A DNA stretch of 64,000 nt from Flavisolibacter ginsengisoli DSM 18119. Lineage in GTDB: Bacteria; Bacteroidota; Bacteroidia; Chitinophagales; Chitinophagaceae. Shown here in pieces: positions 26,176 through 35,796 of this stretch. Numbering within the stretch: position 1 is the stretch's first letter; each line of letters starts with the position of its first letter. Location: the NCBI RefSeq assembly GCF_900129295.1, contig NZ_FQUU01000004.1, forward strand, positions 310,001-374,000, given 5' to 3'. A program made the position numbers and the translations under genes. The notes beneath the pieces were generated by a model that was not told the origin of the DNA, made no database searches, and worked only from the letters and a program-made list of their open reading frames with translations.

Positions 26176-26757
26176 TTACCTTTTTAGAGACATTTGCTTT
26201 CTTATTCTGCTCAGGGTTTCCGGTGTAATCCCAAGGTAGCTGGCCATCATATGCTGGGGTACTCTCTGAGGAATGGTAGGACAAGATGTGACAAGTTCCA
26301 GGTATTTTTCTTCTGCGGAATGACTCAATGAACTCATAAGCCTGCGCTGCGTTGCTATAAGGTTATTTTGCAATAAGATCCTGAAATACTTTTCCATTTT
26401 GGGTATTTTTTCCATTAGCTGATCTTCTGCCTGTTTGGTTAATAACAGCAATTCACAATCCTCAAGGGCGTCAATGGTATATATTGAAGGTTCGCCGGTT
26501 AAAAAACTATATTGGTCAGCTATCCACCAGCCTTCAAAGGCAAATTGAACCACATGTTCTGCACCCTTTTCATCAATGGCATAAAGCCTAAGCATCCCTT
26601 TTTCCACAAAGGCGATAGACCTGCAGGGATCACCTTCCTGTAATAGATATTGTTTCTTACGAAGCTTTTTAGGGGCAAAGAAGGTTTTACTTAATTCTTT
26701 TTCTTCTTCAGTCAAATTTACTTTTTCATCAAATTTTTGAAATAATAACTCAAACAT
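26176..26757 (-). CDS. Crp/Fnr-family transcriptional regulator
   Basis: A 193-residue regulator. Residues 20-120 form the cyclic-nucleotide-binding beta barrel (KQYLLQEGDPCRSIAFVEKGMLRLY), followed by a dimerisation helix. The C-terminal HTH reads QHMMASYLGITPETLSRIRKQM, which is typical of Bacteroidota Crp/Fnr proteins. No Fe-S cysteines of the Fnr type are present, and whether it binds cAMP is not clear. A perfect promoter box is 17 nt upstream. It is divergent from the LiaF-like operon. Confidence 0.92.
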   Translation of the reverse strand: MFELLFQKFDEKVNLTEEEKELSKTFFAPKKLRKKQYLLQEGDPCRSIAFVEKGMLRLYAIDEKGAEHVVQFAFEGWWIADQYSFLTGEPSIYTIDALEDCELLLLTKQAEDQLMEKIPKMEKYFRILLQNNLIATQRRLMSSLSHSAEEKYLELVTSCPTIPQRVPQHMMASYLGITPETLSRIRKQMSLKR

Positions 26758-26774
26758 TGGCTTAGTGTTAATAG

Positions 26775-26782
26775 CAAAAATA
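26775..26782 (-). promoter_or_regulatory. -7 promoter box of the Crp-type gene
   Basis: The minus strand reads TATTTTTG, a perfect TAnnTTTG, 17 nt before the ATG. Confidence 0.6.
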
Positions 26783-26927
26783 GTGGAGTTGGTTTACTCC
26801 GGTAATTTATTACCCTGGGGAATTCTACCGGCAGATTTACTGATTTTACCGGCAATTAACCATCAAGCTACCTGTTAGCGCTTGCCTACAGCTTTTACAA
26901 CCATTTATTTTGTTTAAAAATTAGAAA

Positions 26928-27725
26928 ATGAACGAAGAATTTAAATCTGAGATAGAAAGAAAATGGGGTAAAAGAAGAAGCGAGAACAGGATATTAGCGG
27001 GATTGATGCTGGTGATAATTGGAGGACTGCTGTTAATAAATGCATTAAATATAATTGTATTTCCTTCGTGGTTTTTTAGCTGGCCAATGATACTTATCGC
27101 CATTGGACTGTTCTCAGGTCTGCGTCATAACTTTAAAGGCGGCTTTTGGATCATTCTGTTGTTGTTTGGTATATTCTCCCTGGCTGATGATATAAATCCA
27201 TCACTTAATCTTGACCGTTTCATTGCCCCTTTCATAATAATAGCTGTTGGGTTGATATTTATCTTAAGACCTAAGAGAAGTCATTGGCGTAAATGGAAAT
27301 ATGAACACAGGGATGCATGGAGAAGTTCACATGTCATTGAAGAAAACACCCCATCTGTTAGTAATGAGTCAATGGCAACAGATCGGAGAGATTTTATAGA
27401 CATTACTGCAATTTTTGGAGGGGTAAAAAAAAATATTCTGAGTAAGAACTTTAAGGGTGGGGATATTGTCACCTTTATGGGTGGCTCCGAGATCAATTTA
27501 TCCCAGGCAGATTTTAATGGCCGCGTGGTAATTGACACAACCAATATTTTCGGTGGGACAAAACTCATTGTTCCTTCTTCGTGGGATGTGCAAAGCGATG
27601 TAACTGCCATCTTTGGAGGTGTAGACGATAAGCGCCAGGTAGTTGGGGTTAATATGGATGCAAATAAAGTCCTGATACTCGACGGCACCTGTATGTTTGG
27701 AGGTATTGAGATAAGAAGCTTTTGA
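26928..27725 (+). CDS. LiaF-like membrane protein (DUF5668 + LiaF C-terminal domain)
   Basis: A 265-residue protein. The N-terminal half has four predicted membrane helices with short loops (LAGLMLVIIGGLLLINAL, MILIAIGLFSGLR, GFWIILLLFGIFSL, FIIIAVGLIFIL), as in LiaF/DUF5668 proteins. The C-terminal half is a right-handed beta domain with the repeated pattern aIFGG / tFMGG / nIFGG / aIFGG / cMFGG at about 20-residue intervals. In Firmicutes LiaF inhibits the LiaSR cell-envelope stress system. Here the gene is followed at short distances by a DUF4288 gene and a LytS/LytTR pair, which suggests a comparable envelope-stress arrangement; that link is inference. Confidence 0.85.
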   Translation: MNEEFKSEIERKWGKRRSENRILAGLMLVIIGGLLLINALNIIVFPSWFFSWPMILIAIGLFSGLRHNFKGGFWIILLLFGIFSLADDINPSLNLDRFIAPFIIIAVGLIFILRPKRSHWRKWKYEHRDAWRSSHVIEENTPSVSNESMATDRRDFIDITAIFGGVKKNILSKNFKGGDIVTFMGGSEINLSQADFNGRVVIDTTNIFGGTKLIVPSSWDVQSDVTAIFGGVDDKRQVVGVNMDANKVLILDGTCMFGGIEIRSF

Positions 27726-27750
27726 TTCATTTCATCAAATTATTTACAAA

Positions 27751-28110
27751 ATGAAATGGTACATAGTTAAATTAGTTTACCAGGTTGTAATTGGCGAGGG
27801 AAACCATACACCACAGTTTGATGAGCAACTACGGCTAATAACTGCACAGGATGAAACAGAGGCATATGAAAAGGCATATGCCACAGGTGTGAGTGAAGAA
27901 GTAAGTTTCGATAATCAAAAGAGTGAATTGGTGCACTGGAAATTCATTAACATTTCAGAGTTGTTCTATCTTAACAAGATAATTGACGGTGCCGAGATCT
28001 ATTCAAGGATTAATGAAGTGGAAGATGCACTGGCTTACACCAACTTAGTAAATATGAAAGCCGACTCAATTAAAAATGGACAATCACATCAAATTCTGAA
28101 TTCTTTTTAA
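27751..28110 (+). CDS. DUF4288 protein
   Basis: A 119-residue soluble protein of the DUF4288 family, recognised from KWYIVKLVYQVVIGEG at the N-terminus, the middle QDETEAYEKAYATG, and WKFINISELFYLN. Its function is unknown. It lies 25 bp after the LiaF-like gene and its stop codon abuts the GTG start of the sensor kinase, so it is part of the operon. Confidence 0.8.
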   Translation: MKWYIVKLVYQVVIGEGNHTPQFDEQLRLITAQDETEAYEKAYATGVSEEVSFDNQKSELVHWKFINISELFYLNKIIDGAEIYSRINEVEDALAYTNLVNMKADSIKNGQSHQILNSF

Positions 28111-29160
28111 GTGACTGCGCTCACCAAAACAATCCGTTTCCGCATCCTTTTTGGAACTTTATGGTGCATATGGGCCTTGTGCCATGCTATGATAATAACA
28201 AGTTTCGGATTTAGCTGGCAAATTTCAGTCTCCGATAGCATTCTTTTCAATATGCTCCTGGCGGCATCTTCCTTATTGGTGACCATAATGCTTCAATTCT
28301 ATATTCCGGAAAAAAATAAATATGGATATATACTCGCCATTGTCTTAACCTTATCAATTTTATGGTTGTTCCTGTCCAAATATATCCTGTCCTTTTTACT
28401 CGGTAATATCCCAGGATATATTTCATTTTTGTCAGATTCTATATTTATAAGAGCAGCAATTGGTTTTTTAATCATTGGATGTATGTCTTTGATCAGCGTG
28501 CTGTGGTACACCACACAGGATCAGCAGGAAGCAGAAAATAGAAAGTCTGAAGCTCAAAAACTTTCAAAAGAAGCAGAATTATTTAAACTCAGGCAGCAGT
28601 TACAGCCTCATTTCCTCTTCAATAGCTTGAATTCCATCAATGCACTTATTGGTACAGATCCACAGCAGGCTCGTACTATGATACAACAATTATCAGATTT
28701 CCTTAGGGGAACATTGAAAAAAGACGAACAACAGTGGGCAAGTTTGGAAGAAGAATTTGATCATTTACAATTATACCTGGAAATAGAAAAGTTGAGATTT
28801 GGCAACCGGCTTTTCACTATCATTGAGAACAACACCCAAAAACTCAGTTATCTACCTGCTATGCTTTTGCAGCCAATTGTAGAAAACGCCATAAAATTTG
28901 GTTTGTACGACACTACCGATTCAGTTACCATTACAGTAAATGCCTTTCTGGAAGATGATACTCTTTGTATAATCATCAGCAATCCCTTTGATCCTCAAAC
29001 CAGTAATTTTAAAGGAACAGGATTTGGTCTTCATTCCATTCAGAGACGACTTTTTCTTTTATTTGCAAGACAGGACCTCTTACAAACAAGTATTGACAAT
29101 AACATGTTTAACACTACTATAAAAATTCCGCAACATGATCAGGGTAATAATTATAGATGA
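28111..29160 (+). CDS. LytS/YehU-type sensor histidine kinase
   Basis: A 349-residue kinase with four membrane helices (residues 10-135) and a cytoplasmic domain of the His_kinase family (PF06580). The phospho-acceptor is His167 in LQPHFLFNSLNS. The ATPase part has MLLQPIVENAIKFG and the glycine motif GTGFGLHSI. The start is a GTG directly after the DUF4288 stop (TAAGTG), indicating translational coupling. The cognate LytTR regulator overlaps its 3' end by 26 bp. There is no large external sensor domain, so it probably senses a membrane or partner-protein signal, perhaps the LiaF-like protein. Confidence 0.93.
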   Translation: MTALTKTIRFRILFGTLWCIWALCHAMIITSFGFSWQISVSDSILFNMLLAASSLLVTIMLQFYIPEKNKYGYILAIVLTLSILWLFLSKYILSFLLGNIPGYISFLSDSIFIRAAIGFLIIGCMSLISVLWYTTQDQQEAENRKSEAQKLSKEAELFKLRQQLQPHFLFNSLNSINALIGTDPQQARTMIQQLSDFLRGTLKKDEQQWASLEEEFDHLQLYLEIEKLRFGNRLFTIIENNTQKLSYLPAMLLQPIVENAIKFGLYDTTDSVTITVNAFLEDDTLCIIISNPFDPQTSNFKGTGFGLHSIQRRLFLLFARQDLLQTSIDNNMFNTTIKIPQHDQGNNYR

Positions 29161-29878
29161 TGAACCTTTGGCCAGGTCTATAATCAAAGAGTATTTGAGT
29201 GAATATCCACAAGTTGAACTGATTGCGGAATGCAATGATGGATTTGAAGGGGTAAAAGCGATTATGCAGTTGCAACCCGATCTGGTGTTTCTTGATATAC
29301 AAATGCCAAAAATAAATGGATTTGAAATGCTTGAATTAGTAGACCCTGCACCTGCAGTTATTTTTACTACCGCTTTTGATGAATATGCCATTAAAGCATT
29401 TGAAACACATGCTATTGATTATTTATTGAAACCGTTTAGTAGAGAGAGATTTAAAAAGGCGCTTAATAAATTTCTTGATCAAACAAATATGCAGAAACAA
29501 AAGGAGGCAACAACGCAGCTTCTTAATTCAGCAAATAGCAGTCCTTCACAGACAGACCGCGTAGTAGTAAAAACTGCTGGAAAAATCAAAATTATTCCCT
29601 TCAGAGATATCCTTTACTTCGAAGCTTCTGATGATTATGTAAAGATACATACACGTGAGGGGGCTTTCCTGAAAAATAAAACAATGGGCCATTTTGAAAA
29701 TACTTTACCTCCCACAGTGTTTGTGCGTATCCATCGTTCCTATATTATCAATGTTCAGGAGATTACCCGGATCGACCCATACGAAAAAGATAACCACCTG
29801 GCTATCCTGAGATCTGGTCAAAGAGTTCCTGTTAGTAAAACCGGGTATCCCAGGCTACGGGAAGTTTTGGGTTTATAA
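29135..29878 (+). CDS. LytTR-family response regulator
   Basis: A 247-residue regulator with a receiver domain (Asp54 in VFLDIQMPK, Lys in YLLKPF) and a C-terminal LytTR DNA-binding domain (FRDILYFEASDDYVKIHTREG, FVRIHRSYIINV). Its ATG lies inside the 3' end of the kinase gene. It overlaps the convergent metallophosphoesterase gene by 6 bp. Confidence 0.95.
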   Translation: MIRVIIIDDEPLARSIIKEYLSEYPQVELIAECNDGFEGVKAIMQLQPDLVFLDIQMPKINGFEMLELVDPAPAVIFTTAFDEYAIKAFETHAIDYLLKPFSRERFKKALNKFLDQTNMQKQKEATTQLLNSANSSPSQTDRVVVKTAGKIKIIPFRDILYFEASDDYVKIHTREGAFLKNKTMGHFENTLPPTVFVRIHRSYIINVQEITRIDPYEKDNHLAILRSGQRVPVSKTGYPRLREVLGL

Positions 29879-30499
29879 TTCGAAAACAACAGGTTTATTT
29901 ACAAGTTGATATATTTCATTCATCTGGCAGGCATTAATGAATTTTGTATCTACTGTATTTCTGATGCCGAATGATTCATGGATATGACCAAAAAAATGCA
30001 CCTTAGGCTTGATAACTTTTACGGTCTGCAACAAGTCCACACAACCAACATGGCTTTCATTCGCCACCTGGTCTAAAATTCCATATGGCGGACCGTGAGT
30101 AATTAAAATATCAGTGTCAGCCGGGATCAGTTTCCAATGTTTTTTAATAGCTTCTCCCCTTGTCCTGTTGAATGCCCAGTTGAAAAATTTTGGAGTAATA
30201 GGCGAACCCCATATATGAATACCCCTGATATCTATTCCACTGTCATTTAAATAAATGACTCCATCTGGAAGCAATCGTTCCAATTCCTTTGTTTTTATTT
30301 TCTCAAAAAGAAAATCATGATTGCCTGCAATAAAGATCTTAAACTCGAAATCCTGTTTGGCAAACCAGGAAAGAAAATCCTCAACTTCCAGCTTTTCGCC
30401 CCGGTAACTTATATCACCCCCATGAATGAGCACATCGCCTTTAGGCAGAATAATACCTCTATGACGGGAATGAGTATCTGCGATGCCAACAAACTTCAA
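29873..30499 (-). CDS. calcineurin-like metallophosphoesterase
   Basis: A 208-residue metal-dependent phosphoesterase. All motifs are present: ADTHSRH (Asp8, His10), GGDISY (Asp28), AGNHDF, ITHGPP and FGHIHES. Relatives act on cyclic nucleotides, phosphoproteins or nucleic acids; the substrate is not known. The start is TTG at 30499, directly before KFVGIADTH. The alternatives are too far inside to keep the metal-binding Asp and His. Confidence 0.88.
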   Translation of the reverse strand: MKFVGIADTHSRHRGIILPKGDVLIHGGDISYRGEKLEVEDFLSWFAKQDFEFKIFIAGNHDFLFEKIKTKELERLLPDGVIYLNDSGIDIRGIHIWGSPITPKFFNWAFNRTRGEAIKKHWKLIPADTDILITHGPPYGILDQVANESHVGCVDLLQTVKVIKPKVHFFGHIHESFGIRNTVDTKFINACQMNEIYQLVNKPVVFEL

Positions 30500-30849
30500 G
30501 AATAATATTTTTATAAAAATAAAACCGTTCTGTATTAAAGAACAGCTCTATGAAATTAGGTTATTGAAATCAATTTCACCTTAGTGCTTAAGGGTATTAT
30601 GGTTTGAAAACTTTTTCCTGCAAAGTATCCAATGCATACTTTTTAATTCCGTTTCTTTTCCGGAATTTGGTTCATCACCTACTTCAACTCTTGAAAAACG
30701 TTGGTTTATTTAATCGCTTGCCCCTATTCCCATGGATGTTTAATTAATAGGCTTTCCCCTTGTCCTTGCAATACAAATTTTTTATTTCCAAATATTGATG
30801 AATCTTTATGGAGCAGTAATTATGCCACTAAACCTTACTTTCATTGCTT
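30500..30849. other. 350-bp region upstream of the TonB receptor
   Basis: No gene is visible. It contains two small dyads: GTTCT/AGAAC arms at 30527-30543, and AATTCCG/CGGAATT at 30645-30667. I see no cobalamin- or other riboswitch consensus and no perfect TAnnTTTG box near the receptor start, so the promoter is unassigned. Confidence 0.45.
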
Positions 30850-32913
30850 ATGAAGATTTCCATTATCCTGTTTTCTTTTCTATTTATAAACTCATTGGTA
30901 GCTCAGTCACAACAATATGATACCACTAAAGAAAATACCCTTCCAGAAGTAATAATCCATGCATTTGAACACAACAACCGGTTAAAAAACGTTCCGGTTG
31001 CGATCAACTATATTGGAGAAAGGGCTTTGAAAAGATATAGTCCCTATTCCATAGTTATGGCAGTAAATTCTACTCCTGGAGTACACATGGAGGAAAGATC
31101 TCCTGGAAGTTACAGGTTTAATATCAGGGGAAGTTCCCTACGTTCTCCCTTCGGTGTTCGAAATGTAAAAGTGTACTATAATGATATCCCTATTACAGAC
31201 CCGGGAGGACAAACCTATCTGAACCAATTAGGATATTATAACTTTAATAACCTTGAAATAATAAAAGGTCCGGGAAGTAGTATCTATGGAGCTGGAACAG
31301 GCGGAGTATTATTGATTCGCGAAACAAGTGACTCAACACAGCCAGGAATTGCCTTAGGCCTTACTTTAGGTAGCTATGGATCATCTCTCTTTCATACAAA
31401 TCTTAGAACTTCTAATGGGAAATGGGAAAACGTAGTAAATCTACAGGTTCAGAAATCCACTGGCTACCGGGTACATTCAAGCCTACATAAGGAAATTATC
31501 AGCTGGAATGGCATTTACAAGCCCAACCAGAATCAACTTTTAAAAACCACTTTCTTACTTAGTAATTTATTTTACGAAACTCCAGGAGGATTAAACCTTG
31601 CCGAATATACTAAAGACCCCTCCGCAGCAAGACCTGGTACTGGTAGCTTTCCAGGAGCAATTCAAAGTCATGCCTCAATAAGGCAAAAGGAATTTATAGC
31701 AGGACTCTCCTTTTCCCAAAAATTCGCCAGCGAATGGCAAAATAAAACAACAGCCTATGGAATGTTTACAGAATTAAAAAATCCAACTTTCCGTAATTAC
31801 GGAAAGAATGCAGAACCACATGCTGGGGTACGTTCCAGTTTTCAATATGAACATCCATTTAAAAACTCCACATTAAAGTGGAATACCGGAACTGAGTGGC
31901 AACAGGAACTAGCAACTATTGATGTATATAAAAACAAAGAAGGGAGTGCAGATTCTTTGCAAACGCATGACGATCTCTCTAACAGATCCTGGTTCTTTTT
32001 CTCCCAGGCATCTTTAAATTCTGCCAATTGGATTTTTTCAGCCGGAGCCAGCTTAAACAAGTCTTCACTTGAACTGCAAAGATTTCAACCCATTACAGCA
32101 GGAGTTTTAAAAAGATATCTTAATTACAGTCTAATGCCCAGACTTTCCATTTCAAGAAAATTGAAGGATATAATGATCTATACTTCGATGTCAAAAGGGT
32201 TTTCGCCTCCAACCACAGCTGAGCTAAGCCCCTCAGGTAGTGCATTAAACCTCACCTTACAGGCAGAACAAGGAACCAATTACGAGTTAGGGTTTAAGGC
32301 AAATACTACTTCTGGGTTATATATTGATATAAATGCATTTTATTTTTCCCTTGAGAATACTATTGTGCAGCGAAAAGATGCTTATGGAGGGGATTATTAT
32401 GTAAATGCAGGAAAGACAGATCAGAAAGGAATTGAAACTTACTTAAGTTATCCTTTATTATCCAACCTATCATTTATCAATAATAGTTTACTGTGGGTAA
32501 GTCATACCTATCACAATTTCAAGTATAAAAGCTTTAAGCAGGTAAATACTGATTTTTCGGGTAAGTTATTACCAGGAGTTCCTCCACATAGTATTTCAGC
32601 TGGACTTGATGTGAATTTCAATAAAGGAATTTTTGGAAATATCGCAGGTTATTATAGCGATAAGATCGCATTGAATGATGCCAATAGTGAATTCGGTAAA
32701 GAATACTACCTATTGAGCTTAAACCTGGGTTACCACGGCAAACTAAATCGCTGGTATAAATATTCTATTTCGGGTGGGATAGAAAATTTACTGGACCAGG
32801 AATATAGTCTTGGAAATGATATTAATGTAGCTGGTGGCAGATACTATAATGCTGCACCCCGAAGAAGCTTTTTTATCAGTCTTCAATTGAATTGGATGCC
32901 AAATAAGCAATAA
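30850..32913 (+). CDS. TonB-dependent outer-membrane receptor
   Basis: A 687-residue receptor for active uptake across the outer membrane. It has a signal peptide (residues 3-18), a plug domain starting near VIIHAFEH with the RGSS and NDIPITDPGG segments, and the plug-end ILKGPGSSIYGAGTGG-like motif. A long beta-barrel follows, ending in the usual aromatic-rich strand (SFFISLQLNW). The plug resembles ferric-siderophore or dicitrate receptors (FecA-like), but the substrate is not proven. The ATG at 30850 is preferred over a TTG two codons earlier. No partner SusD-like lipoprotein is adjacent. Confidence 0.92.
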   Translation: MKISIILFSFLFINSLVAQSQQYDTTKENTLPEVIIHAFEHNNRLKNVPVAINYIGERALKRYSPYSIVMAVNSTPGVHMEERSPGSYRFNIRGSSLRSPFGVRNVKVYYNDIPITDPGGQTYLNQLGYYNFNNLEIIKGPGSSIYGAGTGGVLLIRETSDSTQPGIALGLTLGSYGSSLFHTNLRTSNGKWENVVNLQVQKSTGYRVHSSLHKEIISWNGIYKPNQNQLLKTTFLLSNLFYETPGGLNLAEYTKDPSAARPGTGSFPGAIQSHASIRQKEFIAGLSFSQKFASEWQNKTTAYGMFTELKNPTFRNYGKNAEPHAGVRSSFQYEHPFKNSTLKWNTGTEWQQELATIDVYKNKEGSADSLQTHDDLSNRSWFFFSQASLNSANWIFSAGASLNKSSLELQRFQPITAGVLKRYLNYSLMPRLSISRKLKDIMIYTSMSKGFSPPTTAELSPSGSALNLTLQAEQGTNYELGFKANTTSGLYIDINAFYFSLENTIVQRKDAYGGDYYVNAGKTDQKGIETYLSYPLLSNLSFINNSLLWVSHTYHNFKYKSFKQVNTDFSGKLLPGVPPHSISAGLDVNFNKGIFGNIAGYYSDKIALNDANSEFGKEYYLLSLNLGYHGKLNRWYKYSISGGIENLLDQEYSLGNDINVAGGRYYNAAPRRSFFISLQLNWMPNKQ

Positions 32914-32932
32914 GGGTCTTTTACCTGAAAAG

Positions 32933-33436
32933 TTAAGCCATTGAAGATGTTACAAGACGGCGCTCCCAATCTTCATTCTTTTTATGCTTTTTCCTGGCTA
33001 ACAAATTCATCACCCCTGCTGCAACTAAACCACCCACTACATATAATCCAACAGTCATGATCTTTGTTTCAAGGGATTTATTACTGGGGCGGTCATTTAA
33101 ACCCATTGGTTTAGGTAATAATACTGCCCCAAGACCAGCAGCTAACCCTAAAGCGGCTCCCCTGGTCAGGGCATTTTCTTTTTGCCCTATTCCGGCGAAG
33201 CTATAAAACAAACTATTACTGATGATATCACCCGCCAATGTCCATGCATACAGGCTTCTTTCGTTAGGGGTCCTTGCACCAATCACTTTTAAACCTTTGG
33301 CAAGTGCATTCATTCCCAACAGATCCATTCTGGGTGCATTAGGGACTTTATTTTTTACAGTTTCATGGATCAAGGTCATTGCGGTTGCTCCTGCAATACC
33401 TCCCTCCAGTGCATATAAAGCTTTCATTTCATTCAT
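32933..33436 (-). CDS. conserved membrane protein of unknown function
   Basis: A 167-residue protein with Gly/Ala-rich hydrophobic segments near residues 8-25, 95-108 and 125-147. The pattern EGGIAGATAMTLIHE and RGAALGLAAGLGAVLLP suggests small membrane helices packed through glycines. The C-terminus is basic (RKKHKKNEDWERR) and cytoplasmic by the positive-inside rule. I recognise no family with a known role. It converges with the TonB receptor gene at 20 bp. Confidence 0.7.
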   Translation of the reverse strand: MNEMKALYALEGGIAGATAMTLIHETVKNKVPNAPRMDLLGMNALAKGLKVIGARTPNERSLYAWTLAGDIISNSLFYSFAGIGQKENALTRGAALGLAAGLGAVLLPKPMGLNDRPSNKSLETKIMTVGLYVVGGLVAAGVMNLLARKKHKKNEDWERRLVTSSMA

Positions 33437-33606
33437 TTTAGAAATACCAAATCCTTACTAAATAATAAAAAATCAATGCCAGCTATTTTAAAGGGTGTAT
33501 GTATTAAAATAATGGAAAAGTGTTGAATAGATTTACCATTTCCTATTTAGGGGTATTCCTCAATGGATAAGAATAAGCTGTTTGTAACCAAGGCAGGGAT
33601 TTACAA

Positions 33607-35634
33607 TCATTTTATAACAACTGATCCTAACTTGCGCGAAAGCTCTATCTCCATTTGTTTCAAATGAACGTGTGTTAAGAACAAAGTTTGCTGCTCTCCG
33701 GAACTGGCTTTTTCAAGGTCCTGCTGATTTTCCAGCAGAAGTCTTTTCACCTTACGCAGTTTCAAATAATTGATCGCACTTTCCACTTCTTCATTTGTAG
33801 TATCCTTTTGCATATTTAAAAAGCTCATAAGGTCTTCTTCATTCTCAGGACGAAGGGAATTAATGAAATCTTTATAATCCTGTTCAAAAAGACTTTTTTG
33901 ATACCCCGTTGATTGACTTAATTCTCTCTTCCAGTGTGGGCTTTCCTCATAGGGAAAATAAGCTAACGAAACAGCCAGGGTACTTATAACAGGGTCCGGA
34001 TGATATAAGAAATAATTCTTATCTGGCTTTATTTGGTCTGCCAATACATCCTTATAGGTATGTATAAACTTCACAATAACTTCATTATCGATGAGATCTT
34101 CTTCTGGTATCTCCGTTAATACATGCTGTGCTATTAACTGTGAATCATCCCATTTCTTATACCCATGTTCTAAAAGTATCCTGGCGATTTCTCTTTCCTG
34201 GAGATCATCTTTAAACAGAAGGTTAAAGGTCTGATCACTATAATTATTCTCAGCGGCCTGCCTTGCATTCTCTTCTATAGACCTTGCCTCATCAAAAGGA
34301 ATCTTATTCTCTGTAATGGAAATACGGTTACGAATAAACTTGTTTACCAGGTTAGTAAATCCTGTTTCATCTACATGTAACAATTCTGAGGATTGCCTTA
34401 TATAATCCTGTTGCCTTGTAAAATCTTCTGTTTTGTCTATTTTGGAAAGCGTTTCCGCAATTTGATTTACCACAGCTGCTTTCTTATTAGCATCTGTTCC
34501 AGCATCTTTTAGAGAAACTTCTATTTGAAAAAGGATAAAATCTTTTTTATTGTGAAGTATAAAATTTCTGAAAGCAGTAGCTCCAACTTTTTTCACATAA
34601 CTGTCCGGATCTTCTTTATCCGGAATCAACACCAATTTTACATTTAAACTTTCCTCCAGGGCCATGTCCAGCCCGCGCATGGCTGCTTTAACACCCGCTG
34701 CATCCCCATCATAAATGATTGTAAGGTTCCTTGTATATTTTTTGATCAGTCTTAACTGGTCCTGTGTAAGAGAAGTACCTCCACTTGCAACAACATTTTC
34801 AATACCTGCCTGGTGCAGGGAAGTTACATCTGTATAACCTTCTACGAGTAAACATTCATCAGCTTTATCAATAGCATGCCTGGCAAAATAAGTACCATAC
34901 AATATTTTACTCTTTACGTATAATTCGTTCTCAGGGGTATTTATATACTTAGGTGCCTTTTCATTGTTTTTGATAAGCCTGGCACCAAAGCCTATAACCT
35001 TACCACTATTATTGTGAATTGGAAATACAATTCGGTCACGGTAATTATCTACCAGTTGCCCCTGTCTCTCCACTGCAAGCCCTGCTTTTTGTAAAAGCTC
35101 AGGATTATATTGCTGGTGCAATGCCTCTTTTACAAAAACATCTCTTTTCTCTGGTGCATACCCAATCCCAAACTTCCTTATAGTATCTTCATTAAACCCT
35201 CTTTCCTTTAAATATTCAAGACCGATATTTCTACCCTCATCAGTTTCGAACAACTGATGAGAATAAAATTGTTGTGCAAACTGGTTGATGATAAAAAGGC
35301 TTTCTGAAGTTTGCTGTGCGAGCTTTTTTTCAGGGGAAGTCTCCGTTTCTTCCACCTCAACATTATACCGGTTGGCAAGCCATTTTAAAGCTTCCACATA
35401 AGAAAGCTTTTCATGTTCCATTATAAAGGAAATGGTGTTACCGCTTTTACCGCACCCAAAACATTTAAATATCTCTTTTGAAGGGGATACTGTAAAGGAT
35501 GGGGTCTTTTCATGATGAAAAGGACAGTTACCTAAATAATTTGAACCTCGCCTCTTCAATTTGACAAAGTTCCCAACTACATCAATTATATCGATCCGTG
35601 AAAGGATCTGTTGTATCGTATTAGGGGAAATCAC
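33607..35634 (-). CDS. dnaG: DNA primase
   Basis: This makes RNA primers for replication. The zinc ribbon has Cys37, His40, Cys58 and Cys61 (NCPFHHEKTPSF, CFGCGKSG). The catalytic core has LLVEGYTDV and the metal-binding YDGDAAG of the TOPRIM domain, and a C-terminal helicase-binding region follows. At 675 residues it is of normal size. The start is GTG at 35634; a perfect promoter box ends 7 nt before it, so the mRNA leader would be only a few bases long. Confidence 0.96.
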   Translation of the reverse strand: MISPNTIQQILSRIDIIDVVGNFVKLKRRGSNYLGNCPFHHEKTPSFTVSPSKEIFKCFGCGKSGNTISFIMEHEKLSYVEALKWLANRYNVEVEETETSPEKKLAQQTSESLFIINQFAQQFYSHQLFETDEGRNIGLEYLKERGFNEDTIRKFGIGYAPEKRDVFVKEALHQQYNPELLQKAGLAVERQGQLVDNYRDRIVFPIHNNSGKVIGFGARLIKNNEKAPKYINTPENELYVKSKILYGTYFARHAIDKADECLLVEGYTDVTSLHQAGIENVVASGGTSLTQDQLRLIKKYTRNLTIIYDGDAAGVKAAMRGLDMALEESLNVKLVLIPDKEDPDSYVKKVGATAFRNFILHNKKDFILFQIEVSLKDAGTDANKKAAVVNQIAETLSKIDKTEDFTRQQDYIRQSSELLHVDETGFTNLVNKFIRNRISITENKIPFDEARSIEENARQAAENNYSDQTFNLLFKDDLQEREIARILLEHGYKKWDDSQLIAQHVLTEIPEEDLIDNEVIVKFIHTYKDVLADQIKPDKNYFLYHPDPVISTLAVSLAYFPYEESPHWKRELSQSTGYQKSLFEQDYKDFINSLRPENEEDLMSFLNMQKDTTNEEVESAINYLKLRKVKRLLLENQQDLEKASSGEQQTLFLTHVHLKQMEIELSRKLGSVVIK

Positions 35635-35641
35635 AAGATAG

Positions 35642-35649
35642 CAAATATA
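35642..35649 (-). promoter_or_regulatory. -7 promoter box of dnaG
   Basis: The minus strand reads TATATTTG, a perfect TAnnTTTG, ending 7 nt before the GTG start. Confidence 0.6.
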
Positions 35650-35796
35650 GGGACCTCAAGTCTGATTAATGTAAGCATTTAAGATGATAAAAATCTTATT
35701 TTTTTAAGCCTAAAGAGGTTTAAATTTAATGTACCATCCTACACCGGGGATAGTGAAGCGAAAAAACCTATTTTTTAACAATAAACCCTTCATCCC

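Noticed and set aside
27281-27730. A 149-residue minus-strand frame opposite the LiaF-like gene
   Set aside because: It is antisense to the conserved repeated IFGG-type domain and has a low-complexity Ser/Thr/Pro composition.
30500-30849. Riboswitch before the TonB receptor
   Set aside because: I saw no B12-box or other riboswitch consensus; only two short dyads are present.
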